This document shows positions 51,118 through 61,699 of a stretch of 64,000 nucleotides of DNA, one piece after another. The notes beneath the pieces are model-generated. The model worked only from the letters and a program-made list of their open reading frames with translations, was not told the DNA's origin and ran no database searches. The position numbers were made by a program, and so were the translations under genes. Position 1 is the first letter of the stretch. Each line of letters starts with the position of its first letter. Where the stretch lies: NCBI GenBank assembly GCA_947648495.1, contig CANSOA010000006.1, forward strand, positions 29,915 through 93,914, written 5' to 3'. Origin of the DNA: an uncultured Clostridium sp. GTDB taxonomy: Bacteria > Bacillota > Clostridia > TANB77 > CAG-508.

Positions 51118-51218
51118 TTAGTTGTAAAATACAAGGTAGATTAGGAAATCAAATGTTTCAATATGCATTTTTAAGAGCCCTTCAAGAAATTGGAGGAGAA
51201 ATAGAAGCAACAAAATGA
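51114..51218 (+). pseudogene. N-terminal remnant of an alpha-1,2-fucosyltransferase (GT11)
   Basis: MISCKIQGRLGNQMFQYAFLRALQEIGGEIEATK*; GRLGNQMFQYAF is the GT11 signature; ATGA overlap with flippase stop. Confidence 0.8.
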
Positions 51219-51280
51219 AAATTCTGAATTTGTGTGCATTACGATTAGAAGTATAGTAAAATCAAAGAAAAGGAATAAAA

Positions 51281-52405
51281 ATGGAAAAAGAAAAAGTAAG
51301 AAAATCTAATTTTGAATTATTAAGAATCATAGCAATGATAATGATTGTATTTCATCATTTTGCAATATTTAGCGAATCTAAATTTGACATAAATTTAATC
51401 ACATTAAATAGACTATGGAATCAATTTATACGAATGGGTGGAAAAATAGGAGTTAATATTTTTGTTTTAATTAGTGGATATTTTTTAATCAACTCTTCTA
51501 AATTTAAAATATCTAAAGTCTTGAAATTATGGGGACAAGTATTTTTCTATTCTATTACGATTTATGCAATATTTGTCTTATTTGGTTGGCAAAAATTTAA
51601 TGTAGTTGAGCTCATAAAAGCCATATTGCCAATTAGTTTTGAAGGTTGGTGGTTTGCTAGCGCTTATTTTGTTTTATATCTTTTCTCACCATTTATCAAC
51701 CTGTTCTTAAAACAATTAGACAAACAAAATTACAAGAAAATGCTCATACTTATGACAATTTGTTGGTGTTTAATTCCAACTTTTATAACAGTAACTTTTG
51801 AAAGTAATTCTTTGATTTGGTTTTTCTATTTATACAGTCTTGCGGGTTATATTAGATTATATGAAGAGGACTTTTCATTTAAAAATAAGGATTGCTTTTG
51901 GATGAGTCTAATTGTTGTTATAGTAACGTTTGTATCTGTCATATCGTTTGATTTGGGTGGTTTAAAAATAAAATTTTTTGCAGAAAATGCAGTATATTTC
52001 TATAATATGCAAAGGTTACCAATGCTTTTAATTTCCGTATTTTTATTTATAGGATTTAAAAATACAGAAATTAAATATCATAAAAAAATTAATTTTATTT
52101 CCATTGCTACATTTGGTGTCTACTTAATACATGAAAATGGATTTATCAGAGAGCCATTATGGGAAAATATATTTAACAGACTAATTTCTTTTAACAATAT
52201 TAGTTTTATTCCTTTGTCAATTATAGTAGTTCTGATTGTCTATATTGTTTGTACAATAATAGAACTACTTAGAATTCATATTTTAGAAATTCATTATATG
52301 AAGTTCATACAAAAAATAGAACCTAAAATAGAATTTTTAAAAGATAAAGTACTACATATAATGAAAATAGAAGACAGGAATTTTGAAAGAAAGGAGAATT
52401 CATAA
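51281..52405 (+). CDS. Acyltransferase family 3
   Basis: KSNFELLRIIAMIMIVFHHFAIF; GVNIFVLISGYFLI. Confidence 0.9.
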   Translation: MEKEKVRKSNFELLRIIAMIMIVFHHFAIFSESKFDINLITLNRLWNQFIRMGGKIGVNIFVLISGYFLINSSKFKISKVLKLWGQVFFYSITIYAIFVLFGWQKFNVVELIKAILPISFEGWWFASAYFVLYLFSPFINLFLKQLDKQNYKKMLILMTICWCLIPTFITVTFESNSLIWFFYLYSLAGYIRLYEEDFSFKNKDCFWMSLIVVIVTFVSVISFDLGGLKIKFFAENAVYFYNMQRLPMLLISVFLFIGFKNTEIKYHKKINFISIATFGVYLIHENGFIREPLWENIFNRLISFNNISFIPLSIIVVLIVYIVCTIIELLRIHILEIHYMKFIQKIEPKIEFLKDKVLHIMKIEDRNFERKENS

Positions 52406-52407
52406 AC

Positions 52408-53433
52408 ATGCCAAAAAATGAAAAAGCAGTATCCATCATTGTTCCAATTTATAATGTTGAGCAATATGTTGAAAAATGTATCAAGAGTTTAATCAATCAA
52501 ACATTCAAAGATATAGAAATATGGGCTATTAGTGACGGCTCACCAGATAATTCTATAGAAATTGTAAAAAAACTTGCCCAAAAAGACCATCGCATTAAAT
52601 GCGTAGAAAAAGAAAATGGAGGATATGGCAGTGTTTTAGAATATGCCATATCCAAGATAGAAACGCCATATTTTTTAATATGCGATCCAGATGATTGGTT
52701 AGAAGAAGATGCAATCGAAAAATTATATGAAAACGCTGAAAAAAACAAAGTAGATTTAGTAGTTGCAGATAAATATTTTATATATCAAGAGCAAGAAAAT
52801 AAAAAAAAGCTTCCAGTAACTTGGTTTTTATATCCAATAGAGCCCAATAAAGTATATGACAATTTAGAATTATTTTCTTTTATAAGTGTTTCACCTCATT
52901 CTAAATTGTATAAAACCAATCTTGCCAAAAAAATTAAATTTCCACATCATGTTAATCATACAGATACAATATTATATTTTATTTATTTAATAAATAGTAA
53001 AAATGCACTCTATTTAGATATTCCGCTTTCTAATTATCTTGCCGATCGACCGGGAAATACAATGAGCGAACTAAATGGTTTATCCCAAAAGACATTTCAT
53101 GATATGATGATAGTTCTGAATTCAATATATGAACAACTAGATAAAAATTCCTATCTTTACGCACCAATTTGTTATATGTTGTACAATCTTGTATTACAAC
53201 AAAACATGAATACCAATATTGAAAAAAAGCAACGAAAAGAAAACAAAAAAGAAATCATAACCTATTTATTAAAATTAAAACCCGAAAAAAAGAATATAAA
53301 AAATTATATCCGAGCAAGTAGTCGCCTAAAAAAAATAGTAAAAAATATTATTTTCGAGTTATATTTTTGCGATTTCACGAGAAATTTAACGCTAAATTTT
53401 ATGATATTTCTCAAAAAATATTGGAAAAAGTAA
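52408..53433 (+). CDS. Glycosyltransferase family 2
   Basis: VSIIVPIYNVEQYVEKCIKSLINQTFKDIEIWAISDGSPDNS; CDPDDWLEEDAI. Confidence 0.92.
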   Translation: MPKNEKAVSIIVPIYNVEQYVEKCIKSLINQTFKDIEIWAISDGSPDNSIEIVKKLAQKDHRIKCVEKENGGYGSVLEYAISKIETPYFLICDPDDWLEEDAIEKLYENAEKNKVDLVVADKYFIYQEQENKKKLPVTWFLYPIEPNKVYDNLELFSFISVSPHSKLYKTNLAKKIKFPHHVNHTDTILYFIYLINSKNALYLDIPLSNYLADRPGNTMSELNGLSQKTFHDMMIVLNSIYEQLDKNSYLYAPICYMLYNLVLQQNMNTNIEKKQRKENKKEIITYLLKLKPEKKNIKNYIRASSRLKKIVKNIIFELYFCDFTRNLTLNFMIFLKKYWKK

Positions 53434-53468
53434 CAAATACCACCAAATAATAAATAAAGGATAAATCT

Positions 53469-53804
53469 ATGTATTACACCTACATCATCCGATGCACCGA
53501 CAATTCACTCTACACAGGCATCACCACCGATCTAAAACGTCGTATGCACGAACATTTTTCAGCTACAGACAAATGTGCCAAATATACCCTAAGGCACAAA
53601 CCTCAAAAACTAGAAATTGCATGGGAAAGTCAAAACAGAGTATTGGCTTCCAAATTAGAATTTCATATCAAAAAAAGCCTAAACAAAGCGCAAAAAGAAG
53701 AACTTATCCAAAAGCCAAACAAATTACAAGACTTTTTAGGCGAAAAAATAGAAGTTGCGTGTTATAAAAAAGTAAAAATAGAAAAAATTCAAACAGGGTA
53801 TTGA
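53469..53804 (+). CDS. GIY-YIG nuclease family protein
   Basis: MYYTYIIRCTDNSLYTGITTDLKRRMHEH. Confidence 0.93.
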   Translation: MYYTYIIRCTDNSLYTGITTDLKRRMHEHFSATDKCAKYTLRHKPQKLEIAWESQNRVLASKLEFHIKKSLNKAQKEELIQKPNKLQDFLGEKIEVACYKKVKIEKIQTGY

Positions 53805-53909
53805 AGTAAACATAAGAGTATGGTATACTATCTTCATAACCAATTATTCATGTCTTTCTTGTGTGACAACCAAGTGTTTTTAGCAGGAGACAATAAAGGA
53901 GGATTTTTT

Positions 53910-55064
53910 ATGACCAAACTAAATCTTAGTAATCTGAAAGCTGTTAACGAAGTTTTCAAAAGGCTCAACATTCTTAGACGGTGGAGCTCCTATGTAACAG
54001 AGGATAAATATAATGAACTAGCAAAACAATCTTTGAATTGTATTGTAACATATATGTTAGCCTCGTATTGTGAAAAAGCAGGAAAACAAATAAGATGGGA
54101 ATTATTTCCTAAAATAGCATTGTACAGAGCTTTTCAAAAAGTATATGTCTATTTTGACAGACCAGAATATATTATTGATGAAATCTGTCAAATGGGTAAT
54201 ATAGAAAAAGATGCTTTTTTTAATGCAACAAGACAAATAATTAGCGAACTTACAGATGACGAGTTTTCAGACTTCATTTCACAGGGAATTGGCACATATG
54301 AAATGCAAATCTATCGTGTAGCCACTAAAATTGCTACATTAATAGAATTAGTTGAAAACCAGTACAACATAAAAGAAGATGAATATAATGACTATCTTCA
54401 GAAAAATTCAGACTATTTGGAAAATTATTTAGATATGCCTGGAGTAAAAGAACTTAAGCAAATAAACTCAAAGATATTTCAATTATTACAGAAGATTTCT
54501 AAATTACGTAATCAAACTAGATGGTCTGTTATGTCTTATACAATAGAATGTCCTGTATTAGGTCACCTATTTGACACAGCCATATTTGGATATTTTTCTG
54601 TACTGGAGCAATTTTCTGACGAACAAAAAGCTACAGAAATGTTTTGGCAAGGAATTTTTCATGATATTCCAGAAACATGGACAGGTGATTTTCCTTCACC
54701 CATTAAAAAAATGATACCACATCTTCGAGAATCTATTAAAATGTATGAAGAAAAAATGCTTGAACAACACTTTTATGCTAGTTTACCTAATTTTATTTCA
54801 GATAAAATCAGGGAATTATTAGCAAAAGAGGAACAAAATCCAGAATTTAGAAAGTATTTTAAAGGCGCCGATTATTTATCGGCAGATTCCGAATGTTATA
54901 GACAATATCACGCAGGCACACGTGATACCTATTTTTTTGAAATTGCCATTAAAAACTTTGATAAAGAGCTTTGTCAAGGAACTTACATGCTTTCGACAAC
55001 CTGCCTTCAACTGCATCAGTATTTTTATAGCTATGTAGAAAAATGTGTTCGATTTTTAATTTAG
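53910..55064 (+). CDS. HD-domain (YfbR-like) hydrolase
   Basis: GHLFDTAIFGYFSVLEQF ... GIFHDIPETWTGDFPSPIKK; AAAGGAGG RBS before ATG 53910. In-frame CGG at 53979 (ILRRWSSYV). Confidence 0.85.
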   Translation: MTKLNLSNLKAVNEVFKRLNILRRWSSYVTEDKYNELAKQSLNCIVTYMLASYCEKAGKQIRWELFPKIALYRAFQKVYVYFDRPEYIIDEICQMGNIEKDAFFNATRQIISELTDDEFSDFISQGIGTYEMQIYRVATKIATLIELVENQYNIKEDEYNDYLQKNSDYLENYLDMPGVKELKQINSKIFQLLQKISKLRNQTRWSVMSYTIECPVLGHLFDTAIFGYFSVLEQFSDEQKATEMFWQGIFHDIPETWTGDFPSPIKKMIPHLRESIKMYEEKMLEQHFYASLPNFISDKIRELLAKEEQNPEFRKYFKGADYLSADSECYRQYHAGTRDTYFFEIAIKNFDKELCQGTYMLSTTCLQLHQYFYSYVEKCVRFLI

Positions 55065-55070
55065 TTAAGG

Positions 55071-55100
55071 AAAAGCCAGATCACTTGATCTGGCTTTTTT
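55071..55100 (+). terminator. Intrinsic terminator
   Basis: aaaagccagatcacttgatctggctttttt. Confidence 0.85.
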
Positions 55101-55160
55101 TAGGCTAAAATCTTTACAACTTTTTGCATCTATGATATAGTAAAAAAAAGGAGTTTTCTC

Positions 55161-55733
55161 ATGGGAATATCAATTGAAGAATATAAAAAAATGGTGCTAA
55201 AACAAAATGCATTAAATCCCAAAAATCCAAACAGACAATTACAAGGAAAAATTAATCGTCAATTAGGTCAAAATTTTGAAGAACAAATTGAAGCTATCGC
55301 AGAAATTTATCGCCTGCAAAAATTAGCCATCATCGAAAAAACACCAGAACCAATGAAGATTTTAAAACACATTGAAAACGGACGATTTGAAACAGTTTTT
55401 TCAAAATCGGCTCAACCAGACTTCAAAGGTGTCATAAAAGGTGGTAGAACGGTCGTATTTGATGCAAAATTCACAGAATCGAGTAATATCACATACCAAG
55501 CTCTAAGTGACCATCAAAGGGAAATTTTGGCAGGGTATGATGAATTAGGTGCAATTGCTTTTGTTTTAGTTGGATTTTCAGACGGAAGTATATATAAAAT
55601 CAATATCAAAACTTGGATTAACATGAAAGAAATTTTCGGTCACAAACATATCAAACAAGAAGAATTAGAACAAAGTGATTTAAGAGCGAAAAAAGCCAAA
55701 AATGGAATCATTGATTTTCTAGGAATTTGTTAA
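55161..55733 (+). CDS. RecU-like Holliday junction resolvase
   Basis: NRQLQGKINRQLGQNFEEQIEAI; SAQPDFKGVIKGGRTVVFDAKFTESSNI; LSDHQREILAGYDELGAIAFVLV. Confidence 0.82.
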   Translation: MGISIEEYKKMVLKQNALNPKNPNRQLQGKINRQLGQNFEEQIEAIAEIYRLQKLAIIEKTPEPMKILKHIENGRFETVFSKSAQPDFKGVIKGGRTVVFDAKFTESSNITYQALSDHQREILAGYDELGAIAFVLVGFSDGSIYKINIKTWINMKEIFGHKHIKQEELEQSDLRAKKAKNGIIDFLGIC

Positions 55734-55750
55734 AATAAAAGGAGGAGAAA

Positions 55751-57391
55751 ATGAATAAAATTAAAAATTTAATGACCAAAATGTCAGATGAAATCAAACA
55801 ATTGGGAAAAAAATTCCCACTAACAATGGTACTCATTTTATTTGTCACAATTTTATACACAGTTGCCATTGACCAAAACTTTTCCCGAACTACAGACGAA
55901 ATGTTAGAAAAAATTTATCTATTTAGTGTTATTTGGGGAGTTGGAACCATTTTTACAGAAACATTTTTTGTCAAAAAGCCAAATAAGATCATAAGCTATG
56001 GCTTAGCTGGTGGCATCAGCTTAATTTTTACACAAATTTTAACAGTCCCTATGACCCAAAACACAAGCCAAATGAATACCATATATCGTGTTCTTTTTGC
56101 CTATATCATCCTACTAATTTTAATGAGCATTTACCAATCCATTCATAATGCTCAGCTCAAATTTCAAGAATATGCCCAACAAGTTTTCCGTGATTTATTC
56201 AATATCACAACAACTTACTTTATTCTAAACATTGGCATAATCCTTGTAACCTCAATCTTTGTTCAGCTTATTTTAGATGGACACTATGGCAGTATCTTGG
56301 AACGACTATTTATCCTATTAATCGGCTTATTTTATATGCCGTCTATGGTATACACATTTTCTGGCATTTCCAAAAAACAAGTCAATTCCTTTATCAAAGG
56401 TTTAATTTTATACGTATTATTGCCACTTGTAACAATCGCCATTGCCATTATTTATTTATACATTGCCAAAATTATTCTTTTAAAAGATATGCCACAAAAC
56501 ACCATTTATCGCATTTTGGCAGGTATTTTCATTGTCGCATTTCCTGTGTGGAATCTGGCAAGTAACTATGCAAAAGATAAAAAAATAGTCGCAAAAATCA
56601 CCCAATTTTTACCCTATTTATATGCACCATTTATTTTGCTAGAAATTTATTCGATTGGCACCAGAATTAGTGAATTTGGTATTACACCAATGCGTTACTT
56701 TTCATGCTTATTTATCGTATTTCAAGTGATTGTTTTAACCCTTACCTTTTATAAAAAAGGTGAAAAATTAACACAAATTTTCATTTATGCATCAATTCTT
56801 GTACTAATTAGTTTTATCACGCCATTTCACTATGAAAATGTATCAAACTGGAGCCAAAAACGAATACTAGAAAAGACAATCGCTGAAAATACCAATTTTG
56901 AAGAATTATCAATCGAAGATAAAGACAAAGCCAAAAGTGCCTATGAATATTTAAAATATGATACCAATGGCGCAGACTGGATTCCATCGTATTTATCAGA
57001 CGAAAACAAACAAAAAATCGAAGAATATTCCAACACAGAACGAAGAAATTACGATACGCCAGAATACATTTATTTGTATTGTGATTTAGACTTAAATGTT
57101 GAAAATTATGTAAAAATAACGTATGTAGAAGGCAAAGACGACAACGATGAACCAGCAATTGTAACATTAGAAAATACAGAAAGAACGCTTGATTTAAGCA
57201 GTAAAATCAATGAAATCATCAATCAAGATCAAAAATATGAAAGCGATTTACAAGAAAAATTCAAAGGAAATAATCTCGTCAAAATCAGTGAAACAGAAGA
57301 TTTGTATCTGTCAAGAATAAGGCTTAGTTATGATAGAGCCAGCAAAAAAGTAAATTATTTGAACGTAGAAGGTTATTTATTGCAAAAATAG
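55751..57391 (+). CDS. DUF4153-like multi-TM membrane protein
   Basis: Multi-TM N-terminal part with PSMVYTFSGI and soluble C-terminus. Confidence 0.65.
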   Translation: MNKIKNLMTKMSDEIKQLGKKFPLTMVLILFVTILYTVAIDQNFSRTTDEMLEKIYLFSVIWGVGTIFTETFFVKKPNKIISYGLAGGISLIFTQILTVPMTQNTSQMNTIYRVLFAYIILLILMSIYQSIHNAQLKFQEYAQQVFRDLFNITTTYFILNIGIILVTSIFVQLILDGHYGSILERLFILLIGLFYMPSMVYTFSGISKKQVNSFIKGLILYVLLPLVTIAIAIIYLYIAKIILLKDMPQNTIYRILAGIFIVAFPVWNLASNYAKDKKIVAKITQFLPYLYAPFILLEIYSIGTRISEFGITPMRYFSCLFIVFQVIVLTLTFYKKGEKLTQIFIYASILVLISFITPFHYENVSNWSQKRILEKTIAENTNFEELSIEDKDKAKSAYEYLKYDTNGADWIPSYLSDENKQKIEEYSNTERRNYDTPEYIYLYCDLDLNVENYVKITYVEGKDDNDEPAIVTLENTERTLDLSSKINEIINQDQKYESDLQEKFKGNNLVKISETEDLYLSRIRLSYDRASKKVNYLNVEGYLLQK

Positions 57392-57399
57392 GAGGGAAG

Positions 57400-57960
57400 A
57401 TGACAGAAAAAGAAAAAATGTTAGCAGGCGTAATGTATGACGCAAATTTTAATGAACAATTGGCAAAAGAAAGACTACAAGCCAAAGATTTATGCTACGA
57501 ATACAATCATTTAAAACCATCCGATTTAGAAAACAGAAAGCAAATCATACAAAAATTACTTGGCAAGACCCAGCAAAATTTTTGGATTGAGCAAGAATTT
57601 TGGTGTGATTATGGGTACAATATCGAAATTGGGGAAAATTTTTATGCGAATCATCATTTGGTCATTTTAGATGGAAACAAAGTCAAATTTGGTGATAATG
57701 TGTTTATTGGACCCAATTGCGGATTTTATACAGCAGGACATCCGCTTGATTTTAAAACCAGAAATCAAGGGTTGGAATATGCAAGACCAATTGAAGTAGG
57801 AAACAATGTTTGGTTTGGTGGAAATGTGGTTGTCATGCCGGGAGTGAAAATTGGAAGTGGTTGTGTGATTGGAGCAGGAAGTGTTGTAACAAAAGATATT
57901 CCGGAAGATAGTTTGGCGTATGGAAATCCTTGTAAAGTGCACGAAAAAATAGAAAATTAG
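57400..57960 (+). CDS. Maltose/galactoside O-acetyltransferase family (LbH)
   Basis: MTEKEKMLAGVMYDANFNEQLAKERLQAKDLCYEYNHL; GCVIGAGSVVTKDIPEDSLAYGNPCKV. Confidence 0.93.
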   Translation: MTEKEKMLAGVMYDANFNEQLAKERLQAKDLCYEYNHLKPSDLENRKQIIQKLLGKTQQNFWIEQEFWCDYGYNIEIGENFYANHHLVILDGNKVKFGDNVFIGPNCGFYTAGHPLDFKTRNQGLEYARPIEVGNNVWFGGNVVVMPGVKIGSGCVIGAGSVVTKDIPEDSLAYGNPCKVHEKIEN

Positions 57961-57961
57961 A

Positions 57962-58002
57962 AAAAGTTGCTTGTAAAAGAAAGTTTTTTACAAGCAACTT
58001 TT
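57962..58002. terminator. Bidirectional terminator
   Basis: aaaagttgcttgtaaaagaaagttttttacaagcaactttt. Confidence 0.8.
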
Positions 58003-58005
58003 GGT

Positions 58006-58554
58006 TTAGAAATAGATATTTGGTGTAAGATAGCGTATGATGATGTGAAACGAGTTATCCTCTGAGCCGTCTTGAAAGGGACCTTCAAAAAGAAGAGTTT
58101 TTTTGGATATGGCGATTAAATCTTCATATCTACTCAAATTTTGAAAATCTTCCACACGACTTCCATCCATTTTGAAAATGTTAAAATCCTCAAAATGATA
58201 TGTTAGAAATGATAAATCGTGAAGCAAAATTGTGTCAATAAAAGGGGTCTGTTGGTATTCAAAGATTTCTGCTAGAGACGAACCCCCAGCTTCATAGCAA
58301 ATGCATAAAGCATTTTTAAAAGGACTCATTTTAGAGAAATTATTGTAAAATATTTCACCTTCTTGATAAATTAGGAACTTTTTACCACAGGAAGCTTTCT
58401 TGTGTAATTCATAATAAGTGACATCTTTTTTAAGAGTTCTACATGGTATAATATCCCCGTACTCTTCCAGAAAATCTTTAAATGTTTCATTAGATAAACC
58501 AACTGTCTCCCAACCAGTTCCTTTTAGTACTTTCCGTAGTGTTTTTCTAAACAT
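58006..58554 (-). CDS. Hypothetical protein
   Basis: 182 aa ORF with GGAGG RBS and upstream TTGACATTTTATGTAAAATATG promoter element; no family recognised. In-frame CGG at codon 7. Confidence 0.7.
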   Translation of the reverse strand: MFRKTLRKVLKGTGWETVGLSNETFKDFLEEYGDIIPCRTLKKDVTYYELHKKASCGKKFLIYQEGEIFYNNFSKMSPFKNALCICYEAGGSSLAEIFEYQQTPFIDTILLHDLSFLTYHFEDFNIFKMDGSRVEDFQNLSRYEDLIAISKKTLLFEGPFQDGSEDNSFHIIIRYLTPNIYF

Positions 58555-58753
58555 TTTTATCCTCCTATAATTGACAAAGAGTTAGCCTTTTTGCCTAAAC
58601 GATATATATTCCTAGTATAATGATACCATATTTTACATAAAATGTCAAGTTTTTTGTGGCAACTAGGTAATTCATAAAATCTTAATAATTTCTCTATTTT
58701 TTCTTAATAAATTTATGGTATAATAGAATTAATAAAAATAAAGGGGAAGGAAA

Positions 58754-59455
58754 ATGTATAATATTTTAGTTTGTGATGATGATAAGGAAATTGCCAGTGC
58801 AATTGAGATTTATCTTAGCAAAGAAGGATACAACATTCTAAAAGCATACGATGGAAAACAATGTTTAGAAATTCTAGAGAAAAACACCATTCATTTAATT
58901 ATTTTAGACATTATGATGCCCAAAATGGATGGTACAGAAGCACTACGTAAAATTCGTGAAGAGAAATCTTTACCAGTTATTATGTTATCTGCTAAATCAG
59001 AAGACGAAGACAAAATCAGTGGTTTGAATTTGGGAGCTGATGATTATGTCACAAAACCGTTTAATCCATTAGAATTAATTGCACGCGTCAATTCTTCTAT
59101 CAGGAGATATACCAAACTTGGTATGATGGGAGAAGAAAAAAATGAGAATATTTATCAAACAGGAGGTTTACTCATAGATGACACATTAAAAAAAGTCACA
59201 GTTGATGAACAAGAAATCAAATTAACACCTACTGAATACAACATTTTAAAGTTTTTAATGCAAAACAAAGGAAAAGTTTATTCCATTGCCCAAATTTATG
59301 AAAACGTTTGGGAAGAGGAAGCATATGGCGCAGAAAACATTATTGCTGTACATATTCGTCATATTCGTGAAAAAATCGAGATTAATCCCAAAGAGCCCAA
59401 ATATCTAAAAGTCATCTGGGGAATTGGTTACAAAATCGAACAAATACAAACATAA
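58754..59455 (+). CDS. OmpR/PhoB-type response regulator
   Basis: ILVCDDDKEIASAIEIYLSKEGY; IILDIMMPKMDG; LGADDYVTKPFNPLEL; winged-helix C-terminus. Confidence 0.95.
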   Translation: MYNILVCDDDKEIASAIEIYLSKEGYNILKAYDGKQCLEILEKNTIHLIILDIMMPKMDGTEALRKIREEKSLPVIMLSAKSEDEDKISGLNLGADDYVTKPFNPLELIARVNSSIRRYTKLGMMGEEKNENIYQTGGLLIDDTLKKVTVDEQEIKLTPTEYNILKFLMQNKGKVYSIAQIYENVWEEEAYGAENIIAVHIRHIREKIEINPKEPKYLKVIWGIGYKIEQIQT

Positions 59456-59531
59456 GGGCACGCGGGGCACCGTATCCAACCCTAAAAATAAAAACACAGG
59501 GGCTATCAACCCCAATAAAAAGGAGGCACTC

Positions 59532-61685
59532 ATGAAAGAAAGCAAAATTCTAAAAACAATCAGTTATATTCTGATACCAATCCTAGTAGCGATCATGCTA
59601 ATATCATTTTTATCCAACTATGTACAAAACAACGAAAGCATCTATACCAATGAAAAAGAATATTTTTCAACCGACCGTTTCGTTTCAAGGTATTTTAACA
59701 CCTTATCGACCTTTTCTAGTTGTCTTATTTACAAAAACGAGGACTATCCCATTTGTTATGATGGTCAAATCCAAATTTCTTATTTAGAAGAAAGTTACGT
59801 AAATTTTGACACTGGAATTGAAGATTTTTACATTTTAGTTCAATACAAAGACAAAGCTATCACTAATGTTGAACTAACAGCTGAAACCAATACCATTGAA
59901 AAAATCAAAAATTTCATTTCCCAAAACGAAAATGCAAAAAAATCCAATGTTTTAGCAGGAAATATTCAAGCCGATTCAGACGTAATTACAAACAAAGGAA
60001 TCAAATATTTTAATTATTTTGAACATACGTATTACACAGTAGAACAGCAAGAAATGTTTGAAGATGCAGAACAACCCTTGCAAACAATCCAAGCTTCAGA
60101 AGCAGAGTATTTACTAGAAGAATATGATGAAGAAACAGAAGAACTACAAAAACGTCAATACGTTACATCTAATATTCAAGATTTCAATATTTATAGTTCT
60201 TACAAAGAACAATTAAAAAAGAATTCAGATGAATTGTTAATTCGCCAATTTTTAAGCGATTATAAAGAATATGGAGAAAATATTTATCTTATTTTGCCAA
60301 TTGGTTTAACGTTGCTATTGGTTATCGCTTTGTATTTAATTCTTAGCATTGGTCATACAAAAGGCAAAGAAGGAATTGACTTAAATGATTTAGACAAAAT
60401 TCCATATGAATTTGTTGGACTAATCTTTTTACTCGGAATTGGAATAATGGCACTTTGCTGTGCCTTTATGCAAGAAGTAGCAGCTATTTCGGATAATTTT
60501 AATTTATTTATTAGTATGCTATTTACCTTGTATCTGACTGGCTATATAACTTGTGCTGTGATTTTTGATACTACAATCAAAAGATTAAAAGCCAAAACAC
60601 TAATTAAAAATACATTTGTTTACAAATGTTGTAAATGGATTTGGAGAGTTGTCAAAAAGACAATGAATAACTTCAAAGTTGTTTGGAATGAACTAACAAA
60701 ATCAACTGGTCTTGTGAAAAAGTTGCTATTTGTTATTCTTGGCTATATTATAATTGCAGTTATTTTAATTGGTATTTTTCAAGGATTTGGACTATTATTA
60801 GATGTCGCTTTAGCCATATTTATCTTTTATAAAATTGCGCAAAGAATTAATAATTTTACCAAAATGGAAGCCCATTTAAAAGGTATGTATGAAGGAAACA
60901 ATACAGCAAAATTAAACCAAGCTGAGTTTACACAAGAATTTCAAAATTCTGTCAAATACATTAATGACATTTCTAACGGCTTTGAAAATGCTATTCAAGA
61001 AGGCATCAAAAGTGAACGACTAAAAACAGAACTTATCACCAATGTTTCACACGATATTAAAACGCCACTAACTTCGATTATTAATTATGTGGATTTGCTA
61101 AAAAAAGAAGAAATCGAAAATGAAAAAGCCAAAGAATATATAGAAGTTTTAGAAAATAAATCACAACGTTTGAAAAAACTAACAGAAGATTTATTAGAAG
61201 CTTCCAAAGCATCGTCTGGAAATGTGAAATTGAATCTGGAAAAAATTAATGTGGCAGAACTCGTAAAACAATCGACTGGCGAGTTTGAAGATAAATTTAA
61301 AGCCAAGAATTTAGAAATTATTTGCAATATTTCTGAAGAGGAAATCTGTATTCATGCAGATAATCGCTATATGTATCGCATCATTGAGAATATTTTTAGC
61401 AATGTTTCAAAATATAGTATGGAAAATTCGAGAGTGTATATTGATGTTTTACCAAAAGACAAAAAAGTTTATATCGCTGTTAAAAACATTTCAAAGGAAG
61501 TTTTAAATATCTCTGAAGAGGAATTGATGCAACGATTTGTCAGAGGCGACAAATCCAGAACTACAGAAGGAAGTGGACTTGGAATTTCGATTTCAAAAAG
61601 TTTGGCAGAATTGCAAAAAGGCAAATTTAGCATCAAAGTGGATGGGGATTTGTTTAAAGTAGAATTAATCTTTGATAGGGTATAA
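59532..61685 (+). CDS. Sensor histidine kinase
   Basis: ELITNVSHDIKTPLTSIINYVDLLKKEE; RGDKSRTTEGSGLGISISKSLAEL. Confidence 0.94.
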   Translation: MKESKILKTISYILIPILVAIMLISFLSNYVQNNESIYTNEKEYFSTDRFVSRYFNTLSTFSSCLIYKNEDYPICYDGQIQISYLEESYVNFDTGIEDFYILVQYKDKAITNVELTAETNTIEKIKNFISQNENAKKSNVLAGNIQADSDVITNKGIKYFNYFEHTYYTVEQQEMFEDAEQPLQTIQASEAEYLLEEYDEETEELQKRQYVTSNIQDFNIYSSYKEQLKKNSDELLIRQFLSDYKEYGENIYLILPIGLTLLLVIALYLILSIGHTKGKEGIDLNDLDKIPYEFVGLIFLLGIGIMALCCAFMQEVAAISDNFNLFISMLFTLYLTGYITCAVIFDTTIKRLKAKTLIKNTFVYKCCKWIWRVVKKTMNNFKVVWNELTKSTGLVKKLLFVILGYIIIAVILIGIFQGFGLLLDVALAIFIFYKIAQRINNFTKMEAHLKGMYEGNNTAKLNQAEFTQEFQNSVKYINDISNGFENAIQEGIKSERLKTELITNVSHDIKTPLTSIINYVDLLKKEEIENEKAKEYIEVLENKSQRLKKLTEDLLEASKASSGNVKLNLEKINVAELVKQSTGEFEDKFKAKNLEIICNISEEEICIHADNRYMYRIIENIFSNVSKYSMENSRVYIDVLPKDKKVYIAVKNISKEVLNISEEELMQRFVRGDKSRTTEGSGLGISISKSLAELQKGKFSIKVDGDLFKVELIFDRV

Positions 61686-61699
61686 ATTAAGGTAGTAAA

